64,000 bases of DNA from Gallibacterium genomosp. 3 (GCF_001678475.1 NZ_JTJR01000015.1:1-64000); one strand, 5' to 3'. Shown: positions 39,221 through 48,449, counted from the first letter of the stretch. The notes: a model not told the origin generated them from the letters alone. Translations and numbers: made by a program.

Positions 39221-39550
39221 TTAAACTTGATAGGTTGGTCCAGCACGGATTAAGATCTGATAACGATTAATTTGTTGCCACTTATTTTGTTGCATCGCAA
39301 CAAAAACAGGCTGAACTTTAATCTTTTGGCGAGAAATAACGGTCTGTTGTTGAGCTTTCCGCAATAACAAAAAGTGAGAATTAACTTGTTGCTGTTGGAT
39401 TGCTGAAACAGTTTGATTAGCTTCTAATGGAATTGTTGTAGTATGGGTTGGCTGTTCTGCGTGGATCGGTAGAAAGAATAAGGTTAATAACCCTAATAAA
39501 AGCCGCTGCCATAATGCTTTTTTTCCGACCTTGGTTAATTGATAATCCAC
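39221..39550 (-). CDS. secM: SecM-type secretion monitor with C-terminal arrest motif
   Basis: 109 aa, directly upstream of secA. The N-terminus has a signal peptide (basic residues, then LLLGLLTLFFLPIHA, cleavage near residue 31). The C-terminus ends ILIRAGPTYQV, holding the IRAGP core of the E. coli SecM arrest sequence, with four residues after the Pro, as in E. coli. The upstream Phe/Trp-Ile elements of the E. coli motif are not at the same spacing; a Trp (KWQQIN) lies 14 residues before the Pro. SecM stalls its own ribosome when secretion is slow and thereby exposes the secA start. Start codon GTG at 39550. It is shorter than E. coli SecM (170 aa). Confidence 0.85.
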   Translation of the reverse strand: MDYQLTKVGKKALWQRLLLGLLTLFFLPIHAEQPTHTTTIPLEANQTVSAIQQQQVNSHFLLLRKAQQQTVISRQKIKVQPVFVAMQQNKWQQINRYQILIRAGPTYQV

Positions 39551-39646
39551 AATAATAAACCCAACAAAACCACTAAAAATAATAAGTTACGATTATAGAA
39601 TAATTCCTCTATAATGTCATACAAATTGCTGTAATAAGGTATGCAG

Positions 39647-39967
39647 ATGGCAACAAACAAAGACGTACGCAATCAAAAAGTGATGAATGTAAATGATATT
39701 TTGCAGCGTTCTTCACTTTCAACCTTGATAGAACAACACAATCAACTACAACAATTCTATCTTGATATTGAAAAATTAATTCCTGCCCAATTTCAGGGAA
39801 AGATGCGCCTCGCCGATCAATCCGAAAACAAGCTACTTTTTCATGTCGCTAATGGCATTGTTTACCAAAGTTTGTTGTTTCAACAGGCCCAACTACTAGC
39901 CAATATTCAGAAAAAATATCCAAAAATTCAGCAGATTGAATTTAAAGTCATTCCTAGCTTAGGATAG
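39647..39967 (+). CDS. dciA: DUF721/DciA-family protein, likely replicative helicase loader
   Basis: 106 aa from ATG 39647 (TAAGG lies 7 nt upstream; an ATG at 39641 is too close to that site). The DUF721 core is VNDILQRSSLSTLIEQHNQL near the start and LLFHVANGIVYQSLLFQQAQLLANIQKKYP (about 65-95, read as separate stretches), which fits DciA, the ancestral DnaB loader in bacteria lacking DnaC. The role is assigned by family only. Divergent from secM, and its 3' end overlaps dam by 14 bp. Confidence 0.75.
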   Translation: MATNKDVRNQKVMNVNDILQRSSLSTLIEQHNQLQQFYLDIEKLIPAQFQGKMRLADQSENKLLFHVANGIVYQSLLFQQAQLLANIQKKYPKIQQIEFKVIPSLG

Positions 39968-40838
39968 AGTTGTTTTTTGCCAACCATTTTTCTATCTTAG
40001 CGCGTGAAAATACAGCAATAAGTTCTTTCACTTTTACCCGTCGTTCACTGGATTGGCTAATCGAGCGTTGTACATTAATCTTACGAATCTTTGCCCCTTG
40101 ATATAAAGCACGCGTAAAGCTTGTATCATGATTTGAGATCAATACGGTTGCATTCTGTCTTAATGCGGTCATTCGTGCAAATTCAGCTAATTGCTGTTGT
40201 TGCTGTAAACTAAATTCATTGCCAGCATAACGCGTAAAATTTGATTCTTGTTGTAACGGTGCATAAGGTGGATCACAATACACCACACTTTGCTCTGTTG
40301 CTAATGCAAATGTTTCTTGGAAAGAGACACAAATAAACGTAGCCTGTTGAGCCTTTTCTGCAAAATATCGCAATTCATTTTCTGGAAAATAATGTTGGCG
40401 ATAGGCCCCAAATGGCACATTGAATTCATTATCACTGTTATAACGACATAAGCCATTAAAACCAAAGCGATTTAAATAGAGAAAAATTGTTGCCCGCCGC
40501 CAAATATCATCACTACGATTAAATTCATCACGCAACGCATAATAACGTTGTGCTGTATTCGCTTCTGCATGAGCAAAAAGAATTCGTGTTTCTTTGATAT
40601 ATTGCTCAACATCCGCCTTAACTAATTTAAAAAGATTGATCAAATCTGGATTAATATCGGCTAATAGATATTGTTCAAACTCACTATTCAGAAATACAGT
40701 TCCAGCACCAACAAAAGGCTCAATTAATTGTGATTTTCCTTGTGGGTAAAGGCGCTTAATTTCATCAATTAAGCGATATTTACCACCAGCCCATTTTAAA
40801 AACGATCGATGTTTTGGCGAATGTAGTTTATGTGACAT
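39954..40838 (-). CDS. dam: DNA adenine methyltransferase (GATC)
   Basis: 294 aa, class D12/Dam type. SAM-binding FLKWAGGKYRL (about 13-23), FVGAGTVFLN (about 42-51), LADINPDLINL, and the catalytic motif CDPPYAPL (about 188-195). It should methylate adenine in GATC. Last gene of aroK-aroB-dam, 3 bp after aroB. In E. coli damX lies between aroB and dam; no damX is present here. Confidence 0.95.
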   Translation of the reverse strand: MSHKLHSPKHRSFLKWAGGKYRLIDEIKRLYPQGKSQLIEPFVGAGTVFLNSEFEQYLLADINPDLINLFKLVKADVEQYIKETRILFAHAEANTAQRYYALRDEFNRSDDIWRRATIFLYLNRFGFNGLCRYNSDNEFNVPFGAYRQHYFPENELRYFAEKAQQATFICVSFQETFALATEQSVVYCDPPYAPLQQESNFTRYAGNEFSLQQQQQLAEFARMTALRQNATVLISNHDTSFTRALYQGAKIRKINVQRSISQSSERRVKVKELIAVFSRAKIEKWLAKNNSILS

Positions 40839-40841
40839 GGA

Positions 40842-41933
40842 TTAATTGGTTTGAATACAATCTTGAATCGCTTGTAACACTAACGATTTATCAACATCCG
40901 CAGTCACATATGCTCTACCAAGAGATTTTAATAAAATTAGACGCAATTTACCGGCTAATACTTTTTTATCACGCATCATATGCGGTAAATAATCTTCTGC
41001 TGTCATTTGTTCTGGAGAAAAAATTGGCAAGTTCGCTGCAACTAATAATGCTTGCAAACGGGTAACATCTTGTTGTGTAAGATCACCTAAACGATGAGAT
41101 AAATATGCAGCTATCATCATTCCTGTTGCAACCGCTTCACCATGCAGCCATTCGCCATAACCTAGATGCGCTTCAATCGCATGACCAAAAGTATGACCTA
41201 AATTGAGTAACGCACGCTCACCTTGTTCGGTTTCATCTTTTGCGACTGTATCCGCTTTTAATTCACAGCAACGTTGAATACAGTACTGCAATGCCTCTGC
41301 ATTTAATTGCATCAAAGCAGTAATATTCTGTTCCAACCAAACAAAAAAGGCATTATCTAAAATCGCACCATACTTAATGACTTCCGCCAAACCGGCACTT
41401 ACTTCACGAGCTGGCAATGTCGTTAAAGTATTGGTATCAATTACCACTTTTGCAGGTTGATAAAACGCACCAATCATATTCTTACCTAATGGATGATTTA
41501 CTGCTGTTTTACCGCCAACAGAAGAATCCACTTGAGCTAATAACGTTGTTGGTACTTGAATAAAACGTACTCCACGTTGGTAAGACGCTGCTGCAAATCC
41601 AGCAACATCACCAATTACCCCACCCCCTAAAGCTAAAATTGTCGTATCTCGACCATGTTTTGCTTCAAGTAGTGCAGTAAAAATTAAATTTAATGATTCT
41701 AGCGTTTTATATTGCTCACCATCTTGTAACAACACTTCGCTGACTTGACAACCAACTTGGTGTAATGCTGTTTTTACTGTTTGTAAATAATGGCTTGCCA
41801 CAGTTGGATTGGTAACAATCATCACTTTGTCACCAGACTTTAAAGGACAATAACTACTTGGTTCTGCTAATAATCCACTTCCAATACTGATTGGATAACG
41901 TCTTTCTTTAAGTTCTACATAAACATCTACCAT
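40842..41933 (-). CDS. aroB: 3-dehydroquinate synthase
   Basis: 363 aa (E. coli AroB is 362). NAD- and metal-dependent second step of the shikimate pathway. DGEQYKTL (about 71-78), [20 protein letters not shown] (about 103-122), the metal ligands in GLAEVIKYG (Glu) and [24 protein letters not shown] (two His) are visible. 33 bp after aroK on the same strand. Confidence 0.97.
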   Translation of the reverse strand: MVDVYVELKERRYPISIGSGLLAEPSSYCPLKSGDKVMIVTNPTVASHYLQTVKTALHQVGCQVSEVLLQDGEQYKTLESLNLIFTALLEAKHGRDTTILALGGGVIGDVAGFAAASYQRGVRFIQVPTTLLAQVDSSVGGKTAVNHPLGKNMIGAFYQPAKVVIDTNTLTTLPAREVSAGLAEVIKYGAILDNAFFVWLEQNITALMQLNAEALQYCIQRCCELKADTVAKDETEQGERALLNLGHTFGHAIEAHLGYGEWLHGEAVATGMMIAAYLSHRLGDLTQQDVTRLQALLVAANLPIFSPEQMTAEDYLPHMMRDKKVLAGKLRLILLKSLGRAYVTADVDKSLVLQAIQDCIQTN

Positions 41934-41966
41934 TTTTCTATCCTTTAAAGTTAATGTATCAACTGA

Positions 41967-42494
41967 TTAACCAGTGAAATTCTCTAACAAATCAATGATG
42001 TTATTTGCCATTAATTTGGCACTCTGATCATCAGTTTGTAAGGTAATATCCGCAATTTCTTCATATAAAGGCGTACGGATTTTCGCTAAATCTTCTAATA
42101 CTTGGCGAGGGTCTTCAACACCTTGTAATAAAGGACGTTTCTTATCACGTAATGTACGTTGATGTTGTTTTTCTACTGTTGTTTCTAAATAAATAACAAT
42201 CCCACGAGCGGAAAGATGATTGCGATTTTCTTTTGACATTACCGCACCGCCACCAGTAGATAACACAATACCTTGACGTTGAGTTAATTCATTGATGATT
42301 CTCTCTTCTCTTTTTCTAAAGCCTTCCTCGCCTTCAACATCAAAAATCCACCCAATATCAGCCCCTGCTCTTTGCTCAATCTCAGTGTCTGAGTCCACAA
42401 AATCCATACTTAATAATTGAGCAAGTTGACGTCCAATCGTACTTTTTCCTGCTCCCATAGGGCCAATTAAAAAAATATTTCTTTTTTCTGCCAT
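41967..42494 (-). CDS. aroK: Shikimate kinase 1
   Basis: 175 aa (E. coli AroK is 173). Walker [19 protein letters not shown] (about 9-26), [18 protein letters not shown] (shikimate-binding Asp), RKREERI, and STGGGAVM (about 79-86) match the family. Phosphorylates shikimate. First of aroK-aroB-dam; a structured 230-bp region separates it from comE. Confidence 0.96.
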   Translation of the reverse strand: MAEKRNIFLIGPMGAGKSTIGRQLAQLLSMDFVDSDTEIEQRAGADIGWIFDVEGEEGFRKREERIINELTQRQGIVLSTGGGAVMSKENRNHLSARGIVIYLETTVEKQHQRTLRDKKRPLLQGVEDPRQVLEDLAKIRTPLYEEIADITLQTDDQSAKLMANNIIDLLENFTG

Positions 42495-42540
42495 GTTTTT
42501 ATCGTTCTAAATGATTTAAAGATAAATGAATAGTTTGATC

Positions 42541-42639
42541 TTTGAGTGTGCGTAACTGAATCTAAGTTACTCATTATGTTGTTTTTACTGCAAAAGAAAA
42601 AGAATACCGAAGTATTCTTCTATAATCACAACACTCAAA
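42541..42639 (-). other. Nested inverted repeats between comE and aroK (structured leader or 3' element)
   Basis: An outer pair, tttgagtgt (42541-42549) with acactcaaa (42631-42639), encloses two inner hairpins: gtaact (42552-42557) / agttac (42565-42570), and agaatac (42601-42607) / gtattct (42612-42618). The second, read on the minus strand, has a UUCG loop and is followed by T-rich sequence, like a terminator for comE. I see no gene in 42495-42727. Confidence 0.5.
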
Positions 42640-42727
42640 AGATCCCCAAGACCTCGAATGTTCATTGAGATAGCGTGATATTATCTCAATAAATAGGCGC
42701 ATTTTTCAACCTTACATTCAATTTTTA

Positions 42728-43876
42728 TCAAAGTTTATTCGAATGGATAAATACGTCTTTGCGTTTCTGATAATTTTCTAATGTTTCCGCAGCATTATGA
42801 ATAATTCTAGGTGTAATAAAAATCACGAGCTCACGCTTTTGATGGCGTTCTGTTTTACTACGAAATAACTTACCTAATCCAGGAATGTCCCCTAACAACG
42901 GCACTTTATTTTCTCCTTTTCCCATTAAATCATGGAAAATACCCCCTAAAACTACGGTTTCCCCATCTTTCACCATCACTTGTGACTGTACTTCTTGCTT
43001 ATCAATCGTCACCACTTGTCCTGCACCATAAGGAATTGCAGCCCCTGCAGAATTTTGTGTAACAATCAGATCTAACGCAATCATTCCTTGATGCAATATT
43101 TGCGGCGTTACCTCCAAACCTAAAACGGCTTCTTTAAACTCAATATGGGTACGACTACTCCTTTCATTGTCATCTTCTATCACATAAGGAATTTCTGAAC
43201 CTTGTTTAATCACAGCTCGTTTTTGATTGGAGGTTAATAAATGAGGACTAGCAATAATTTCTACATTGTTTTCTTGTTCTAAGGCTTTCAACTCAAGATC
43301 TAATAATCGCCCATGAATTTTGGCGACTTGTAGTGCAATAGAAGCTGCTTCCGAACTGGTAGAAAAGTTGACATTGAGGTGAGCATTCAAATTCTCTACA
43401 CCAAAACTATCCAATTTGGCAGCTACTTTATGAAAATTTTCTGTTTGTCCAAAAATACCCCAACGTACACCTAATTCCTGCAAACTTTCATTATTAATTG
43501 TCACAATCCGAGCTTCAATTGCGATTTGCTCCCCTGGTTTATCTAATTGCATAATTAACTTTCTAAAACGTTCAATCTGATTTTTATCTCCTTTTACTAA
43601 AATCAAATTATTCCTAGGTTCAACGCTAAATCCCGATAACGCAGATAATAATCCGCCACCATTTTCATTGAAAACTTTAGCTAATTCAGTCACTTGAATA
43701 TATTTTACTGCAATAGCTTCATAGTCATCTAATGGCATATCTACATCGGTTACAACCGGATCATTCTCCATAAAACTTGGCGTGATAGATTCAAAAAAGG
43801 GATCATTAATTGATGGTTTAGCGATGCTCATTATTGAAATCACACTACACAATAAACAGATACTTAATTTATTCAT
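42728..43876 (-). CDS. comE: ComE-like secretin (PilQ/HofQ family), short form
   Basis: 382 aa, shorter than H. influenzae ComE (about 445). Signal peptide at 1-19 (ends MSIAKP). Then about 30 residues with DPFFESITP, an N1-type domain (IAVKYIQVTELAKVFN to EPRNNLILVKG to IMQLDKPGEQIAIEARIV, about 53-125) and the secretin domain (about 130-365: ELGVRWGIFGQ, VEIIASPHLLTSNQKRAVIKQGSEIPY, VLGLEVTPQI, VVLGGIF, VPLLGDIPGLGKLFRSK, ELVIFITPRII). The N0/STN domain that normally lies before N1 is not recognisable. It forms the outer-membrane pore for DNA uptake and type IV pili. It starts within the comC stop (ATGA). Confidence 0.85.
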   Translation of the reverse strand: MNKLSICLLCSVISIMSIAKPSINDPFFESITPSFMENDPVVTDVDMPLDDYEAIAVKYIQVTELAKVFNENGGGLLSALSGFSVEPRNNLILVKGDKNQIERFRKLIMQLDKPGEQIAIEARIVTINNESLQELGVRWGIFGQTENFHKVAAKLDSFGVENLNAHLNVNFSTSSEAASIALQVAKIHGRLLDLELKALEQENNVEIIASPHLLTSNQKRAVIKQGSEIPYVIEDDNERSSRTHIEFKEAVLGLEVTPQILHQGMIALDLIVTQNSAGAAIPYGAGQVVTIDKQEVQSQVMVKDGETVVLGGIFHDLMGKGENKVPLLGDIPGLGKLFRSKTERHQKRELVIFITPRIIHNAAETLENYQKRKDVFIHSNKL

Positions 43877-44412
43877 ACACGCCTCATTTCAGAAAATAAC
43901 TGGATTGATATATGTAATCGTCTATACCCTGTTGCATCAGAATCACGTTCGAGTCGAATTGATGAAATTGCCCATTCAGCAAAAATGGATTGAAATAACA
44001 GATCAAAATTTGCAATAAAATCTTGGAAAGAGGTATATAAATGCAAATCAACTTTGAGCAAGTCTTTATTACTCATTTGCATATCAAAATGGATCTCTGT
44101 GTCCTGACTAAGTTGAGTTAGCTGCTGATGTAAGGTAGCGATCTTTTGGGTATTACTTTGTGTATCTTGCTGTTCATTCACTTTCTTTTGTAAAGCTTGC
44201 AGAATGTTTTGTTGCCTCTTTTCTGCTATTGTTAGTTCAGCAATCGTTGCTTTTAATTGAGAAAGTCGATAATCAGAATACCAATTTTGCCACACCGGAT
44301 AAGCCAATATTACAAATAAGGCGACTAACCATAGTAACGCCAACCAATAAGTTGGCAAATACAAAAGATACCAATAGATTCCTTGTGGATATTTTGTTGC
44401 TCGCTTTGACAT
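43873..44412 (-). CDS. comC: ComC, PilO-like inner-membrane competence protein
   Basis: 179 aa. One N-terminal membrane helix (WLALLWLVALFVILAYPVW, about 23-41), then a coiled-coil-prone Gln/Leu-rich stretch (about 50-105) and a small C-terminal domain, the PilO layout. Start overlaps the comB stop by one base and its stop overlaps the comE start by four bases. In H. influenzae comD lies between comC and comE; here there is no room for it. Assigned mainly by position. Confidence 0.78.
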   Translation of the reverse strand: MSKRATKYPQGIYWYLLYLPTYWLALLWLVALFVILAYPVWQNWYSDYRLSQLKATIAELTIAEKRQQNILQALQKKVNEQQDTQSNTQKIATLHQQLTQLSQDTEIHFDMQMSNKDLLKVDLHLYTSFQDFIANFDLLFQSIFAEWAISSIRLERDSDATGYRRLHISIQLFSEMRRV

Positions 44413-44978
44413 TAATTGTCCTCTTTCTTATTGAAACGCAACGTAAAGTTGTACTGTTTCTGTTGATTTTGGGTTAATGCACTCGGTTCTAATTCAATAG
44501 GATAAGGCCAATGGGATAATAAATATTGCTGTAAACGATAGAAGGTTTGTTGATCAACATTCTCTCCCATCATCAAAAAACTTAATTTCTCTTTCTGTTC
44601 TATCGCAAACGGACTAATATCAATTTGTGCCATCAATAAACGCCCTTTATCTAACGGTATTTGCACTAATGACTGCACAAAATGCACAATATCTTGCAAA
44701 GGGATTTTTGCGAGTTGCAGTTGATGGCTAAGAAGTTGTCGCTGTTTTTGTTGGGCGGAGTCTAATTGCTGTAATTGCGTTACTAACTGTTGTCGCTGTT
44801 GATCTAACAGGATATATTCCTGACTCTGCTGGCGGGTATCACGTAATAAAGAAAACCATCCTGCTATGGACAATATCAAAAGTAATAATAATAAAATCAT
44901 TAAGATACGAACTCTGTTAGCGTAATGTTGTTGTCGCCAGTTAAGTAAATTTATTTTATTACTCTGATAATCAAACAT
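44412..44978 (-). CDS. comB: ComB, PilN-like inner-membrane competence protein
   Basis: 188 aa from ATG 44978, which has GGGGG upstream and overlaps the comA stop by 8 bp. The N-terminal INLLNWRQQ is the PilN-type cytoplasmic motif that binds PilM/ComA. It is followed by a membrane helix (ILMILLLLLLILSIAGWF), a Gln-rich coiled coil (about 55-95) and a ferredoxin-like C-terminal domain. Assigned by motif and gene order. Confidence 0.82.
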   Translation of the reverse strand: MFDYQSNKINLLNWRQQHYANRVRILMILLLLLLILSIAGWFSLLRDTRQQSQEYILLDQQRQQLVTQLQQLDSAQQKQRQLLSHQLQLAKIPLQDIVHFVQSLVQIPLDKGRLLMAQIDISPFAIEQKEKLSFLMMGENVDQQTFYRLQQYLLSHWPYPIELEPSALTQNQQKQYNFTLRFNKKEDN

Positions 44979-45753
44979 TTTGCCCCCATAACGCACACCC
45001 TAAACAGATGAATTCACTCACAGATATCTTTGGTAATTGTTGAATAAGATACTTTTCGCTAACCGAGGATAAATCTATCTGTTCCATATCCTGGTCTTGA
45101 AAAACAACAATCGTATTAATTGTTTGGTTTAGCTCTGTAAGATATTTCTCTAGATTAAAAGCAATATTTTCTTGTAAAACAAAGATATCTGTTTTCTGTG
45201 GTAAGTCCAAGAGGAGAATCAATGACGTGGTGAAATAACAATACAGCGTATTTCCTACGGAACAATTCGATGATAAATGACGAAAAGATCTTAATAACAC
45301 TCGAGGTAACACATCCAGTACCCCCAGTTTCAGTGGTGCATATTTAGTGATTTCTTGCTCAGCATATTCCCGTCTTACTGCATAAATCTCTAAATGTTGT
45401 TGCTGATAACAATAATCAAACCAAACCTGCTCACGTTCTATCGGTAATTCATGTTCTAACAGGTGGTAAACCTGCTGCTCGATTGCATATTGAGTTAATG
45501 TTTGTGGATAGTAATAACTTTTTCGCCAAATTAAATGAAAAGGTAACACAGATACATACCTAACATAGCGTAGATCAAGCTGATATTTGTCAATTAGGCA
45601 TTGCTGTAAGCAATTAATACTCTCTACACTACCAGATTTAACCTCAAGATCTTTACTTAAAAAAGCATAGTAAAAACAATCAGATAAATAAAAAATACCT
45701 ATATTAACTGTTTGTTTTTTACCTTTTTTTCGTGGAGGAAATATAGCTTTCAT
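44971..45753 (-). CDS. comA: ComA, PilM-like competence protein
   Basis: 260 aa from ATG 45753 (MKAIFPPRKKGKK); the frame opens 10 codons earlier. Position and size match H. influenzae ComA (265 aa), the actin-like cytoplasmic partner of PilN. Segments such as VLPFHLIWRKSYYYPQTLTQYAIEQQ (read in parts) and LPIEREQVWFDYCYQ (about 100-114) fit HofM/ComA. Divergent from mrcA with 86 bp between. I looked for a Sxy-dependent CRP site (TGCGA-N6-TCGCA) upstream and saw only a weak likeness. Confidence 0.8.
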   Translation of the reverse strand: MKAIFPPRKKGKKQTVNIGIFYLSDCFYYAFLSKDLEVKSGSVESINCLQQCLIDKYQLDLRYVRYVSVLPFHLIWRKSYYYPQTLTQYAIEQQVYHLLEHELPIEREQVWFDYCYQQQHLEIYAVRREYAEQEITKYAPLKLGVLDVLPRVLLRSFRHLSSNCSVGNTLYCYFTTSLILLLDLPQKTDIFVLQENIAFNLEKYLTELNQTINTIVVFQDQDMEQIDLSSVSEKYLIQQLPKISVSEFICLGCALWGQNV

Positions 45754-45839
45754 CGTATAATCGTCACCCAAATTGCAAAACACAAATACACTTTACTGTC
45801 ATTTATTCGTTTTATTTTGATATAGAGGGTCTTTTTTCG

Positions 45840-48407
45840 ATGAAGATCGTAAAATTAATATTTAGTTCTATTTTGACCTTAGTTGTCATTGGTTGTGTTG
45901 CCGGTGGGTTATTCTATTTTCATATCAAATCCCAATTACCAGACGTTAATGAATTAAAAAACGTAGAATTACAGCAACCAATGCAAGTCTTTACCGCTGA
46001 TGGGAAATTAATCGGGGAGATCGGTGAACAACGCCGTATTCCCGTACCATTAGATAAAATTCCACAACAGATGATCAATGCCGTTATCGCTACTGAGGAT
46101 AGTCGTTTTTATGATCACCATGGAATTGATCCAATTGGAATTGCGCGTGCTTTAAAAGTTGCACTCACTTCCGGTGGGGCTTCACAAGGTGCAAGTACCA
46201 TTACACAACAAGTAGCACGTAACTTCTTCCTAACGCCAGAAAAAAAATTAATGCGTAAAATTAAAGAGGCGGTGTTAGCGATTGATATTGAAAACAACTT
46301 AACTAAAAATGAAATTCTAGAGCTTTATCTTAATAAAATTTATCTTGGTTATCGGGCTTATGGTATGGCTGCCGCTGCACAAACCTATTTTGGCAAAACA
46401 TTAGATCAATTAACCTTAAGTGAAATCGCCGTATTAGCTGGACTACCTAAAGCCCCATCAACAATGAACCCACTCTATTCATTAAAACGAGCAACTGAAC
46501 GTCGCAATATCGTACTTGGGCGGATGTTAGATGAAAAATATATTACTCAAGAACAATATCAACAAGCCCTGCAAGAACCGATTGTAGCGAGTTATCACGG
46601 CTCAAAATTAGATCTACAAGCAGATTATGTTGTCGAAGCAGTTCGTCAAGAGATGGTCAAACTTTATGGCGAAGAACAAGCCTATACCAAAGGTTATCAA
46701 GTCTTTACTACTATTAATTCAGAAGATCAGCTCAATGCTCAACAAGCATTAAGAGATAATCTTTTAGCCTATGATATGCGTCATGGCTATCGAAAAAATG
46801 CAACACTATGGAAACCAGATGAAGTTGCTTGGGATAAAGATAGAATTATCGGTTTTCTCAATAAGCAGCCTAATTCTGATCCTTTACAACCAGCTGCTGT
46901 ATTGGCTGTAAAAAACAACCAAGCTGAGGTGATGCTTGCTAATGGAGAAACAATTAATTTAACTCAAAATGCCGTTAAGTGGGCTGGCAATATCAACAAG
47001 ATCTTACATACTGGGGATATGATTTGGCTGATGCAGGACAATAAAAAGCAGTGGGTATTGCGTCAAATTCCAATCGCCAACTCTGGAATGATCTCATTAA
47101 ATAGTACCAATGGTGCAATTGAAGCAATGGTAGGTGGCTTTAGTTTCGCTCGCAGCAAGTTTAATCGAGCTACCCAATCTATGGTGCAAGTTGGCTCATC
47201 AATTAAACCTTTCATTTATACTGCAGCATTAGATAAAGGCTTAACACTGGCTACTATTTTAAATGATGCGCCAATTACATTACGTAAAGCAGGTCAGGCA
47301 CCTTGGCAACCAAAGAACTCACCAAATGTTTTCAATGGTCCATTACGTTTACGAGTCGGTTTAGGTTTATCAAAAAACGTTATGATGGTACGCGCTGTTA
47401 ATATGGTAGGTATCGATTATATTGCCGACTATTTACAACGATTTGGTTTCCAAAAAAATCAATATGCTGCCACAGAGGCCCTTGCTCTTGGTGCAGCCTC
47501 ATTTACACCATTAGAAATGGCTAGAGGATATGCGGTTATTGATAATGGCGGATTCTTAGTTGATCCTTATATTATTCAATCCATTAAAGATAATACTGGT
47601 AATGAGATCTTTACTGCTAAACCAAAAATTGCCTGTTTCCAATGCAGTGATAAACAAATTCCTGTAATTTATGGCGAAGTAAAACCGATTGATTTCTTAT
47701 CTTTAAAAGTGGATAACTCTGCAACAGAAGGAACAACATCAGACACGCCATTATCTGCAAACACTGAAGTTGATGAAGATAATAGTGAAGCAGTACCTGA
47801 TGTTCCAGAATTAAATACGAATAATGTTCAACTTGAGAATGCACCAAGTTTATTAGGCAAAAATAACAAAGAAAATACAGCGGAAAATACCCCACAATAC
47901 GCTCCTCGTGTGATTAGTGGAAAAATTGCATTCTTAATGCGTAGTGCGTTGAACTCTGGAATTTATGGTGAACCAGGCGGTAGTTGGACAGGAACAAGTT
48001 GGCGTGGTAAAGCGATTGGTCGTCAAGATATTGGTGGAAAAACAGGAACAACAAATAACTCCAAAGTCGCTTGGTATGTAGGTTATGGTAGTGATTTGGT
48101 TACCTCTGTTTATATCGGCTTTGATGACAATAAATTAGATCTTGGACGAGGCGAATCTGGTGGTAAATCAGCTATGCCTGCATGGGTTGATTATATGAAA
48201 AATGCTTTAAAACCTTTACCAGTAAGAGAAGATCCAATGCCTGATGGTGTTATTCAAAAACGAATCTCTATGGAAAATGGTCTATTAACAGATTCTGGCG
48301 GTAGATTAGAATATTTTATTGAAGGTACTGAACCTACTCGTCATTATGTTCCTGAACAAGGAAATCAAATTATCAATAGTCAAGGCGAAGTCAAAGAGCT
48401 GTTCTAA
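45840..48407 (+). CDS. mrcA: Penicillin-binding protein 1A
   Basis: 855 aa (E. coli PBP1A is 850). Membrane anchor at 5-28. Glycosyltransferase domain (about 55-230): IATEDSRFYDHHGID with catalytic Glu, GASTITQQVARNF, and ILELYLNKIYLG. OB-like insert (about 300-420). Transpeptidase domain: SxxK motif GSSIKPFIY (about 460), SKN motif GLSKNVMM (about 512) and KTGTTNNSK (about 734). Residues about 615-690 form an acidic, Asn/Glu/Thr-rich insert that looks disordered. Builds peptidoglycan. Divergent from the com genes as in Haemophilus. Confidence 0.97.
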   Translation: MKIVKLIFSSILTLVVIGCVAGGLFYFHIKSQLPDVNELKNVELQQPMQVFTADGKLIGEIGEQRRIPVPLDKIPQQMINAVIATEDSRFYDHHGIDPIGIARALKVALTSGGASQGASTITQQVARNFFLTPEKKLMRKIKEAVLAIDIENNLTKNEILELYLNKIYLGYRAYGMAAAAQTYFGKTLDQLTLSEIAVLAGLPKAPSTMNPLYSLKRATERRNIVLGRMLDEKYITQEQYQQALQEPIVASYHGSKLDLQADYVVEAVRQEMVKLYGEEQAYTKGYQVFTTINSEDQLNAQQALRDNLLAYDMRHGYRKNATLWKPDEVAWDKDRIIGFLNKQPNSDPLQPAAVLAVKNNQAEVMLANGETINLTQNAVKWAGNINKILHTGDMIWLMQDNKKQWVLRQIPIANSGMISLNSTNGAIEAMVGGFSFARSKFNRATQSMVQVGSSIKPFIYTAALDKGLTLATILNDAPITLRKAGQAPWQPKNSPNVFNGPLRLRVGLGLSKNVMMVRAVNMVGIDYIADYLQRFGFQKNQYAATEALALGAASFTPLEMARGYAVIDNGGFLVDPYIIQSIKDNTGNEIFTAKPKIACFQCSDKQIPVIYGEVKPIDFLSLKVDNSATEGTTSDTPLSANTEVDEDNSEAVPDVPELNTNNVQLENAPSLLGKNNKENTAENTPQYAPRVISGKIAFLMRSALNSGIYGEPGGSWTGTSWRGKAIGRQDIGGKTGTTNNSKVAWYVGYGSDLVTSVYIGFDDNKLDLGRGESGGKSAMPAWVDYMKNALKPLPVREDPMPDGVIQKRISMENGLLTDSGGRLEYFIEGTEPTRHYVPEQGNQIINSQGEVKELF

Positions 48408-48415
48408 ATAGACTA

Positions 48416-48442
48416 TTAAGGGGCTTAATAAGCCCCTTTTAA
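48416..48442. terminator. Terminator between mrcA and usg
   Basis: 9-bp perfect stem aaggggctt (48418-48426) / aagcccctt (48430-48438), 3-nt loop, T run after it, between convergent genes. Confidence 0.9.
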
Positions 48443-48449
48443 TACTTAA

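Noticed and set aside
45754-45839. A Sxy-dependent CRP site upstream of comA
   Set aside because: The best match (ttgcaa, six bases, tgacga) agrees poorly with TGCGA-N6-TCGCA; too weak to list.
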